Below the pieces are notes generated by a model. The model saw only the letters and a list, made by a program, of their open reading frames with translations, was not told the origin of the DNA and ran no database searches. DNA of 64,000 nucleotides, from assembly GCA_037447215.1 (NCBI GenBank), contig JBBIHB010000005.1, forward strand, positions 1 through 64,000, written 5' to 3'. Source of the stretch: UBA1413 sp037447215. Its GTDB lineage: Bacteria > Bacteroidota > Bacteroidia > Bacteroidales > Prolixibacteraceae. Every line of letters begins with the position of its first letter. Position 1 is the stretch's first letter. Below, piece after piece: positions 26,150 to 33,055 of the stretch. Position numbers and translations under genes: made by a program.

Positions 26150-26427
26150 AACTGGTCCTCCTTATGCATTTTATCTTCGTGCCGGGTGCAGAAGTAGTTG
26201 TAAACCAATCCCATAACAATGGCCAGAACAATCAGTCCCATTCCATAAACGAAAGCCAGGTTAAGACCGGAAATTGCGTTGGCACCCATCAATTGAGGGT
26301 AAAATATGCCAATGGCAACAAATCCGGCATATACCAACAGATAAACAAAGAACAGGATTACCCCCAGCCGGGTTTTGTATTCAATTGAGTGGTCTTTACC
26401 CAATTCTACTGCAGGTCCGTGATGCAT
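26146..26427 (-). CDS. DUF485 (YjcH-like) membrane protein, 93 aa
   Basis: Two membrane helices (about 22-45 and 58-82) in a short protein place it in the DUF485 family, small inner-membrane partners encoded with ActP. Its stop codon overlaps the actP start (ATGA-type overlap of four bases), so the two are translationally coupled. It is the first gene of the operon, with a promoter-like element about 58 bases upstream. Confidence 0.9.
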   Translation of the reverse strand: MHHGPAVELGKDHSIEYKTRLGVILFFVYLLVYAGFVAIGIFYPQLMGANAISGLNLAFVYGMGLIVLAIVMGLVYNYFCTRHEDKMHKEDQL

Positions 26428-26484
26428 AAAAACCTCCTTTTTAAGTTTGATTATAAGTCTATTTTAAACTGGTTTTTAGGGTCA

Positions 26485-26518
26485 CAAATATAATTGAATA
26501 GGTGAAACGGTGAACAAG
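26485..26518 (-). promoter_or_regulatory. Probable promoter of the DUF485-actP operon
   Basis: The minus strand has TATATTTG (26485-26492), an exact TAnnTTTG -7 element, with CTTG (26515-26518) 22 bases upstream as an imperfect -33 TTTG. Confidence 0.45.
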
Positions 26519-26855
26519 GAGAGTCAAATTTATTGGTGGATGAGTTATATGCTAATTTTGCCATACTCCGCCAAAGGTTCAAAACTTCGAAACATCTGCA
26601 ATTGATTGGTTGGTTTAATCAAAAATGCATTAATCCAGGTCTTATTGAATTGTGATATGGAAAAATATTAAGAGATGCTTTCAAGAACAGGAGCGAAGGG
26701 GATTATATGCTAAACATCTCATTTGAGAAGATTTACATTAAATTTATGCGAAATGAGTCGGAACAGGTTCACTTCCCGCCATATCTCATCAGTCAGGTGT
26801 GAAATCAGAAGGTGTCAAAGATTATCTGAATTTTGTAAAATGCGAATTTAATAAT
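26519..26855. other. Gene-free spacer
   Basis: Beyond the actP promoter, about 340 bases up to the macro-domain gene show no coding frame, RNA motif or strong hairpin. A short dyad TCTCA-tt-TGAGA near 26717-26728 is the only symmetric element I noticed. Confidence 0.4.
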
Positions 26856-27371
26856 TCAAGACTTCATTTCACCTGACAGCTTTTTGTAAATCGCCAGGTT
26901 TTCTTTGCCGAAAATGCAGAAGATAACCTTTTGGGGCGATGAGTTTGCTTCAAGGAATTGATTTACGGTCTTCCATGCAATCTGTGCTGCCTGTTCTTTC
27001 GGGTAGCTGTAAACCCCGGTGCTGATGTTGGGAAATGCAATGGTTTTAATGCCGTACTGAACCGCAAGTTCAAGGCTGCGGCGATAGCACGATGCAAGTA
27101 ATTCAGCCTCATTGTTTTTTCCGCCCCCCCAAACGGGCCCGACTGTATGGATCACATATTTTGTCGGGAGCCTAAACCCTTTGGTAATTTTGGCTTCACC
27201 GGTTGCGCAACCTTTCAGCAAACGGCACTCTTCCAGCAAATCTGATCCGGCAGCCCGGTGAATAGCGCCATCAACCCCTCCGCCACCCAGAAGCGAATTG
27301 TTGGCTGCATTTACTATTGCATCAACCTCGAGTTTTGTTATGTCGCCTAAATATATTTCAATTCGTTCCAT
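26856..27371 (-). CDS. Macro-domain protein, O-acetyl-ADP-ribose deacetylase (YmdB) type, 171 aa
   Basis: The sequence IEIYLGDITKLEVDAIVNAA followed by NNSLLGGGGVDGAIHRAAG is the classic macro-domain ADP-ribose binding opening, with the loop GVYSYPKEQAA near residue 125. Such proteins remove ADP-ribose or acetyl groups from ADP-ribose derivatives. The ATG at 27371 is chosen; an upstream start would add 13 residues unlike the family. The gene is monocistronic and diverges from the NYN-domain gene 97 bases away. Confidence 0.93.
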   Translation of the reverse strand: MERIEIYLGDITKLEVDAIVNAANNSLLGGGGVDGAIHRAAGSDLLEECRLLKGCATGEAKITKGFRLPTKYVIHTVGPVWGGGKNNEAELLASCYRRSLELAVQYGIKTIAFPNISTGVYSYPKEQAAQIAWKTVNQFLEANSSPQKVIFCIFGKENLAIYKKLSGEMKS

Positions 27372-27468
27372 TTTTTTGCCTAAAGTTAAGCAAAATCCGT
27401 AAAAATTCAACCATCCGGATGTTTACTTTGGTTCAAATGGTTTAACTTTATCAAAAAAATATATTTCA

Positions 27469-28260
27469 ATGGAAAATATTTCTGACCTGAAACTTGCAGT
27501 ACTGATTGATGCAGACAATGTTCCTTACCACAATGTAAAAGCCATGCTCGAAGAGATTGCTAAATACGGAATTCCCACTACCAAACGGATTTATGGCGAC
27601 TGGACAAAAAACACTACAACCGGATGGAAAGGGGTTTTACTTGAAAATGCCATAACGCCGATTCAGCAATACAGTTATACATCAGGAAAAAATTCGACCG
27701 ATTCGGCCATGATCATCGATGCCATGGACATACTATACTCTGGGAAGGTTAACGGGTTTTGTTTAGTTTCGAGCGACAGCGACTTTACCCGGCTTGCCAT
27801 CCGGTTGCGCGAATCAGGGATGAAAGTCATAGGCATCGGTGAGAAAAAAACCCCGAATCCGTTTATTGTTGCCTGCGACAAGTTTATCTACCTCGAAATT
27901 CTGAATCCTGTTGATGAAGATATTGAACCTGAGGCTGAAAAACCGGGAAAACCTGTACCCAAAAGAAAATCGCTGCATAATGTTGATCAGGAAACTATTA
28001 AACTGATTTCGGCCAGTATAACCGATATTGCCGACGAGGACGGCTGGGCTTTTCTGGGCGATGTGGGCAACCTCATCAATAAAAAGAAACCTGAATTTGA
28101 CCCGCGCAATTATGGTTTTATGAAGCTTACCCCATTGCTGAAAGTGCTCAATAAATATTTTGAAATTGACGAACGGAAAACCGATAAGGGCAATATCAAA
28201 CATGTTTTTGTCAGGATAAAGCCCAAGTCATCGGCAAGGGTTATACGAAGCCGGAAATAA
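27469..28260 (+). CDS. NYN-domain (LabA/DUF88) putative RNase with OST-HTH/LOTUS domain, 263 aa
   Basis: Residues 8-150 form a PIN-like NYN nuclease domain: LAVLIDADNVPYHNVKAML holds the first acidic residues, NSTDSAMIIDAMDILY the second, and CLVSSDSDFTRLAIRLRE the third. Residues 185-255 look like an OST-HTH/LOTUS domain (WAFLGDVGNLINKKKPEFDP), a module that binds RNA. Together they suggest a cytosolic RNA-degrading or RNA-binding protein. The function in bacteria is poorly known. It stands alone and converges with the PepSY pseudogene. Confidence 0.88.
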   Translation: MENISDLKLAVLIDADNVPYHNVKAMLEEIAKYGIPTTKRIYGDWTKNTTTGWKGVLLENAITPIQQYSYTSGKNSTDSAMIIDAMDILYSGKVNGFCLVSSDSDFTRLAIRLRESGMKVIGIGEKKTPNPFIVACDKFIYLEILNPVDEDIEPEAEKPGKPVPKRKSLHNVDQETIKLISASITDIADEDGWAFLGDVGNLINKKKPEFDPRNYGFMKLTPLLKVLNKYFEIDERKTDKGNIKHVFVRIKPKSSARVIRSRK

Positions 28261-28281
28261 ACGGATTTTCCGGTTGACGGG

Positions 28282-28864
28282 TTATTTCAGGCGGCGCAGC
28301 CGCTTTGGCCCCCACCAGAGCCAGAACCCGGTAATGGTGAATACCAGCAGGGCAACGCCCATCACCGATGTGTAAACAAGCTTGAATACTCCGTTTCTGG
28401 CTCTGGTACACCTATCCACAATGGTTCCGTCGTGGATATGTTCGATCAGGTCGGAGCGGCGTTGTTCCACCTTTAATACCCGGCCGGTTGCCCAGTCAAT
28501 CTGCAGCACTTTGTAGTGATATGAAAATGTGAACTTTACCACGCCTTTGTCGGGACGGACATCAATGCTGTCAATTTCAGTCGATAGCGTTGCCGATACC
28601 GAATATCTCAGATAGGTAATTGCTGCAAGTTGCAGGCTATCGAGCAGCAACCACTGTGACAGGTCTTTTGAAGTACCGCTTGCGGTTTTTGCCAGGATGA
28701 TTTCGCAGCTGTTTTTTTTTTCATCCTAAAAGGAGTCCGGTACCAGCCATGATAAAAAATCCGATAAAAAGAAAAACCGCCGTTTGGCGGTGAATTTTTC
28801 TGAACAGCCTGATTCTACAAGCTTTTTTTCGTCTTCGGATTATGTTTTTTTCGTCGGTTGTCAT
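28282..28864 (-). pseudogene. PepSY-type membrane protein gene broken by a frameshift
   Basis: An ATG at 28864 opens a 47-residue frame with a membrane helix (HRQTAVFLFIGFFIMAGTGL) that ends in TGA at the edge of a run of ten A (28712-28721 on the plus strand). The other frame carries on without a gap in homology from KNSCEIILAKTASGTSKDLS through a PepSY domain (VVKFTFSYHYKVLQIDWATG) to a second helix and WLWWGPKRLRRLK. Joined, the product would be about 194 aa, normal for small PepSY-associated membrane proteins. Because the stop comes before the A-run, slippage in the run cannot rescue it. It is either a real lesion or a sequence error in a homopolymer. Confidence 0.82.
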
Positions 28865-28909
28865 GAAATTTATTTTGCACCGAAGGCAAAAATAATCAAA
28901 TCGGAAAAT

Positions 28910-29326
28910 TTATTTCCCTTTGCCGAACATTCTGTCGAGGGAATACCTCCCCCCGCCCATAACTAAAACTGTAATGAAACCAATCAGAAAAAGCAGGGCA
29001 AGTTCTTTCCGGGAAAAAGGGTCGTGGGCATGGACAACAAAAGCAGCAACGACCATAGTAATAATTACCGGAATAGCCGAAAGGCGGGTACTGAAACCGA
29101 TCATCACCAGAACGGGTGCAACCACCTCACCAAATACAGTCAAGATCAATGATAAATTATTTCCCACGCCCAATGGGTCGGGAAAATTTCCACCGCTCCC
29201 CGACAAAAGCATGTTCAATTTGGGTAAACCATGTGTGAGCATAAATGCACTTATTGATACCCTGAAAATAAGCAACCAGAAATGGTTAAACTCAGCATTT
29301 GATTTTGTTGAAAAAATGAATTTCAT
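28910..29326 (-). CDS. DoxX family membrane protein, 138 aa
   Basis: Four membrane helices are seen, with the family start WLLIFRVSISAFMLTHGLPK and the central GVGNNLSLILTVFGEVVAP. DoxX-like proteins are small quinone- or thiosulfate-oxidation-related or stress membrane proteins; the precise role of this branch is unknown. It ends 46 bases upstream of the PepSY gene on the same strand and may share its transcript. It diverges from the AGCS symporter gene. Confidence 0.88.
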   Translation of the reverse strand: MKFIFSTKSNAEFNHFWLLIFRVSISAFMLTHGLPKLNMLLSGSGGNFPDPLGVGNNLSLILTVFGEVVAPVLVMIGFSTRLSAIPVIITMVVAAFVVHAHDPFSRKELALLFLIGFITVLVMGGGRYSLDRMFGKGK

Positions 29327-29462
29327 ATATCATCTCTTTTATTCGATATAAAACATATTTTCCTCCAAATGGTTTAATTACCTTTTTTCTGCTATTTGTC
29401 GGGCGGCTGTATCTCCTTTTAAAACAGAATACTAATTTTAGGCAAATTTTAAGAAAAAAAGC

Positions 29463-31145
29463 ATGATGCATCAGCTTAACGATTTTCTTGGCCGGATCGA
29501 CGGTTATATAGGAGGTTCTCAATGGTTTGTATTTCTGCTTTTAGGAACCGGGGTTTTCTTTACTTTTTACCTTAAATTTCCTCAGTTCAGGTACCTGAAA
29601 CATTCGCTCCGCATTGTTCGCGGCAAGTTCGATATGGAGGGAGATAAGGGCGATACATCGCATTTTCAGGCGCTTACAACAGCTTTGTCGGGAACGGTTG
29701 GAACAGGTAATATTGCCGGAGTGGCCCTTGCTGTCCATTTGGGTGGCCCTGCCGCTTTATTCTGGATGCTGATGACCGCTGCGGTGGGTATGACCACAAA
29801 ATTTGTTGAAGTTACCCTTTCGCACAAATACCGCGAGTTTGCCGAAGATGGCTCTGTAGCCGGTGGCCCCATGTACTATATGAAAAACCGGTTGAATATG
29901 AAATGGCTTGCGGTGATTTTCGCTGTTGCAACCATTATCAGTTCGTTCGGCACGGGGAGCCTTCCACAGATCAACAGCATTTCCAATTCCATGTTTGCCA
30001 CATTCGGGATTAACCATATCCTCACCGGTGCAGTGCTGGCCGTTTTACTTGGAGCGGTTATTATCGGCGGGATCAAACGGATAGCAGCTGTTACTTCGAG
30101 GCTGGTTCCGATTATGGCATTGATTTACTTCGTTGGTGCTGCAGCAGTAATCTTGTTTAATTACGAAAATATAATCCCTTCGTTTATTACCGTATTCCGC
30201 GATGTGTTTACCGGATCAGCAGCTGCCGGTGGCTTTCTCGGCGCTTCCCTGGCGTTTGCTTTTAACCGGGGCGTAAACCGTGGCCTTTTCTCCAACGAAG
30301 CGGGTCAGGGTTCAGCTCCTATTGCTCACGCTGCTGCCCGTGCCCACGAGCCGGTTTCCGAAGGCCTCGTTGCATTGCTCGAACCTTTTATCGATACCAT
30401 CATTATCTGCATGCTCACCGGGATGGTGCTGCTTTCTTCGGGTGTGTGGAGCGAAAAGCATGAAAACCAGTTTCAGGCTGCCGACCTGATTGTCCTGAAT
30501 GGGACCTATAGCGATCAGGAAGAGTCCGATACCCAAAAGCTGTATGAATTCCTGAAAGGAAAAACACAGTTGCCTTTATATTCCGGCTCAATTGCCGTGA
30601 CTAACGGCATTCCTGATAGCAATATTACTTTTCTGCACAGCCGTTCGGTTGCCGAAGAAGTTAAAGTTTATCAGCGTGGAGCGTTGTTTAGCGGTAATCT
30701 CAGCTTCAACAACGGAAAATTAGTGGCGCAGGAGGGAATAACCTTGACCGGCAAATCGCTGATGCACAGCGCCCCACTTACCACGTTGGCATTTACCCGG
30801 AGTTGGTTCGGGCATTATGGAGGGTATATCGTAGCCATTGGATTATTGCTTTTTGCCTTTTCCACCGCTATCAGCTGGTCCTATTACGGCGACCGGGCAG
30901 TTACCTACCTGTTTGGTGTCAAAGGGATTATTTACTACCGCCTTGCTTATGTAATCGGATTTTTTGTAGCGGCTTTCACCGATACTACCATAATCTGGAC
31001 TTTCTCAGGCATTGCCATTGCCCTGATGACCATACCTAACCTGTTTGGCATTCTGATGCTGCATAAAGAAATGAAATCGGAAGTGAAAAGCTTTTGGGTT
31101 GAATATGCCGAAAGATTTCCGGGGGAGAAGGTTCCGAAAGGGTAG
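29463..31145 (+). CDS. Alanine/glycine:cation symporter (AGCS family), 560 aa
   Basis: The family signature is present in ALSGTVGTGNIAGVALAVHL, with GGPAALFWMLMTAAVGMTTKF and FNRGVNRGLFSNEAGQGSAP further on. It imports small neutral amino acids with Na+ or H+. About 10 membrane helices are visible. A hydrophilic insert of roughly 90 residues (about 338-438, from EKHENQFQAADL to GKSLMHSAPL) makes it longer than typical AGCS proteins of about 450 aa. The last 25 bases of the gene are repeated imperfectly at 32170-32194 as part of a duplicated segment. Confidence 0.93.
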   Translation: MMHQLNDFLGRIDGYIGGSQWFVFLLLGTGVFFTFYLKFPQFRYLKHSLRIVRGKFDMEGDKGDTSHFQALTTALSGTVGTGNIAGVALAVHLGGPAALFWMLMTAAVGMTTKFVEVTLSHKYREFAEDGSVAGGPMYYMKNRLNMKWLAVIFAVATIISSFGTGSLPQINSISNSMFATFGINHILTGAVLAVLLGAVIIGGIKRIAAVTSRLVPIMALIYFVGAAAVILFNYENIIPSFITVFRDVFTGSAAAGGFLGASLAFAFNRGVNRGLFSNEAGQGSAPIAHAAARAHEPVSEGLVALLEPFIDTIIICMLTGMVLLSSGVWSEKHENQFQAADLIVLNGTYSDQEESDTQKLYEFLKGKTQLPLYSGSIAVTNGIPDSNITFLHSRSVAEEVKVYQRGALFSGNLSFNNGKLVAQEGITLTGKSLMHSAPLTTLAFTRSWFGHYGGYIVAIGLLLFAFSTAISWSYYGDRAVTYLFGVKGIIYYRLAYVIGFFVAAFTDTTIIWTFSGIAIALMTIPNLFGILMLHKEMKSEVKSFWVEYAERFPGEKVPKG

Positions 31146-31505
31146 GAAAAGTTCACAGCTCTGAGTTCACAGTTTTGAGTTTGTGCAAAAACTCTTTACT
31201 GTAAACAGGGAACTTTGAACTCTGAAAGGTGAACTTTTATATTATTGCGTCCCAAACACCCTCCTCAGTAATTCAGTTACCCTGGCAACCGGGTCGGTGC
31301 GGATTTTCTTTTCTTCTTCGCCGATTTTCAGGTAGAGGCCATCATGCGCCTTTTGGGTAAGGTATTTATCGGGTTTTACGTTGACCGGGGTGAAACCTGC
31401 TGCCTGGCCAATAATGGAGTTGGCTATTTTGTTCCATTCTCCGGTAAGGGTATTCCAGCTTTCTGAAGAGGAAATATTACCTATTGATTTTTGTAATTGT
31501 TCAGC
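31120..31505. repeat. Copy 1 of a diverged direct repeat of about 380 bases
   Basis: It comprises the tail of the AGCS gene from GGGGGAGAAGGTTCCGAAAG, a spacer rich in imperfect AGTTCACAG/CTGAG-type units, and the 3' end of a DUF4197 gene. The same order recurs at 32170-32580. I estimate roughly three quarters identity by eye. Inside the gene part one stretch of about 14 codons is missing in this copy. Confidence 0.8.
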
Positions 31506-31511
31506 AGGCAT
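31242..31511 (-). pseudogene. 3' fragment of a DUF4197 gene
   Basis: The 89-codon frame matches the last third of the intact DUF4197 protein at 32281-33033 (NTLTGEWNKIANSIIGQAAG and EEKKIRTDPVARVTELLRRV in both). It lacks the signal peptide and N-terminal two thirds, and has lost the 14 codons between EQL and GNIS. The frame has stayed open but no translation signal is visible, so it is probably a remnant. Confidence 0.8.
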
Positions 31512-31550
31512 TAAAGCAAATTTTGTATTTTTGTTAAAAATTATGTGATT

Positions 31551-31763
31551 ATGACAACTTATACAATTAACATCAATGAGAACAATCCGAAAGGGAAAAG
31601 TTTGATAGACCTTTTAAGGGCAATGAACGAGGTTGTCACTATCATTTCCGAAGATAAGGCTTGTGAACCTGAAAGCCCATATAATAAAGAGTTTGTTGAA
31701 GAAATTCTAAAATCCAAAAAAAGTGCCGGTAAAGTTATAAAGACCGGGGATTTATGGAAATAG
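31551..31763 (+). CDS. Antitoxin of a YoeB-type toxin-antitoxin pair, 70 aa
   Basis: The short acidic protein has an N-terminal strand-helix part (TYTININENNPKGKSLIDLL) and a C-terminal charged tail, as in antitoxins of RelE/YoeB-type toxins in Bacteroidota. It would bind and neutralise the toxin and repress its own promoter. The last codons overlap the toxin start by 10 bases. An upstream in-frame ATG at 31545 is two codons away and equally possible. No palindromic operator is obvious in the short upstream space. Confidence 0.82.
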   Translation: MTTYTININENNPKGKSLIDLLRAMNEVVTIISEDKACEPESPYNKEFVEEILKSKKSAGKVIKTGDLWK

Positions 31764-32020
31764 TTTATAAAGAAAAAGCACTAAAAGACTTATTGTACTG
31801 GAAACGAAGTGGTGATTTAATTGCTCAACGGAAAATTTCAAAACTGGTATCTGATGTTCAATTGCACCCGAAAACTGGTTTAGATAGGCCTGAAGAGCTT
31901 AAATATGAACTAAGTGGTTTATGGTCAAGAAAGATTGATAAGAAAAATAGGCTTATTTACGAAATACATGAGGACTGTATTCATATACTCTCGATGCTTG
32001 GTCATTATTTAGATAAATAA
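31754..32020 (+). CDS. Txe/YoeB family toxin, 88 aa
   Basis: YoeB toxins cut mRNA in the ribosomal A site. The conserved segments GLDRPEELKYELSGLWSRKI, RLIYEI and LGHYLDK are present, with the catalytic Glu (47 or 48), Arg66 and His84 at nearly the E. coli YoeB positions. It overlaps the antitoxin gene by 10 bases. The pair lies between the two copies of a duplicated segment, which points to insertion as a unit. Confidence 0.92.
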   Translation: MEIVYKEKALKDLLYWKRSGDLIAQRKISKLVSDVQLHPKTGLDRPEELKYELSGLWSRKIDKKNRLIYEIHEDCIHILSMLGHYLDK

Positions 32021-32136
32021 AAAAGTTACATTTTTAATCTGCACAGCACTGATAAAACAAGTTGTAAGCTTTTTTGGAAGAATTTTGTTTAAAAAGTGTT
32101 ACAATGAAGATATTATGGTTTTGTATTTGTTTCGTT

Positions 32137-32148
32137 TGATACTGACCC
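32137..32148 (-). mobile_element. Possible IS21-like end remnant
   Basis: TGATACTGACCC is the exact reverse complement of bases 20-31 at the IS21-like end on the left edge. It lies between the toxin gene and the second direct repeat. A given 12-mer is not expected by chance in 64 kb, but one short match is weak evidence. Confidence 0.3.
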
Positions 32149-32169
32149 GCGAACTTTCAAAAACTTTGC

Positions 32170-32580
32170 AGGGGGAGAAGGTGCCGAAAGGTTGAAAAAA
32201 GTTCTGAGTTGTGAGTTCTCAGTTCAGAGTTGTGCAAAACCTAAACTGAGAACTGTAAACTGATAACTTTGAACTTTTTATTATTGCGCCCCAAACACCC
32301 TCCTCAACAACTCAGTTACCCTGGCAACAGGGTCGGTGCGGATTTTCTTTTCCTCTTCTCCGATTTTCAGGAACAGGCCGTCGAGTGCCTTTGAGGTAAG
32401 ATATTCGTCGAGTTTTACGTTGACCGGGTTGAATCCTGCTGCCTGCCCAATTATTGAGTTGGCAATTTTGTTCCATTCGCCGGTGAGGGTGTTCCAGCTT
32501 TCGGATGTGGATATATTGCCAATCAGCTTTTTGTCGATAGAAGTCTTGATTTTTGGCTGATAAAGGTTAAACAACTGCTC
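32170..32580. repeat. Copy 2 of the diverged direct repeat
   Basis: It starts with GGGGGAGAAGGTGCCGAAAG, a second copy of the AGCS gene tail without the gene, followed by the AGTTCTGAG/CTCAG-rich spacer and the 3' end of the intact DUF4197 gene. Together with copy 1 it brackets the toxin-antitoxin pair. Confidence 0.8.
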
Positions 32581-33033
32581 TGAAGTGGTACGTTTCAGAT
32601 ATTCAGTAGCTGCATATTCGCCACCTCTCACTATCCCCAATCCGTCGGAGATGGTCATGCCGGTAATGCTGCCGATAAAAATTGGGGCTGCTTCTTTGGC
32701 GGCATCTTCGGCAGCGCGGTTAATCCGCAGGATAACATCGTTCACCAGTTTTTCGCCACCCGGAATGCGGGTCAGGTTTTTGGTAATAATCTCTGCTTCA
32801 GGGGGTAGTAGTATCTTTATAAGCTCGTCGCGGAAATAACCGTCGGTTTTCGATACACGGGCTGTTGCCGAATCGGTCCCTACCGATAAAGCCTGTTTGA
32901 GGCCGGCAATAATTTCGGTGTTTGTCAAGGGTTGGTCGCCCATGGTGGAGCTTGCCATCTTCATCAGTTCGGCACACGAAGTCATTACCCAGATCAGGGT
33001 TGCTGCCAATATGACTGTTTTGATATTTCTCAT
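32281..33033 (-). CDS. DUF4197 family lipoprotein, 250 aa
   Basis: The ATG at 33033 opens a lipoprotein signal (LIWVMTSCAEL). The mature part matches DUF4197: NTEIIAGLKQALSVGTDSAT, LLPPEAEIITKNLTRIPGGE and NRAAEDAAKEAAPIFIGSI. The family is mostly helical, exported and of unknown function. An upstream frame extends 22 codons but lacks export logic. The last third is duplicated at 31242-31511. It begins 22 bases after the YgiQ stop on the same strand, so they may be cotranscribed. Confidence 0.9.
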   Translation of the reverse strand: MRNIKTVILAATLIWVMTSCAELMKMASSTMGDQPLTNTEIIAGLKQALSVGTDSATARVSKTDGYFRDELIKILLPPEAEIITKNLTRIPGGEKLVNDVILRINRAAEDAAKEAAPIFIGSITGMTISDGLGIVRGGEYAATEYLKRTTSEQLFNLYQPKIKTSIDKKLIGNISTSESWNTLTGEWNKIANSIIGQAAGFNPVNVKLDEYLTSKALDGLFLKIGEEEKKIRTDPVARVTELLRRVFGAQ

Positions 33034-33055
33034 GGGATGCTGCTTTATATTTTCA

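Noticed and set aside
28712..28721. Programmed slippage at the A-run restoring the PepSY protein
   Set aside because: The stop codon TGA includes the first A of the run, so ribosome or polymerase slippage inside the run would come too late.
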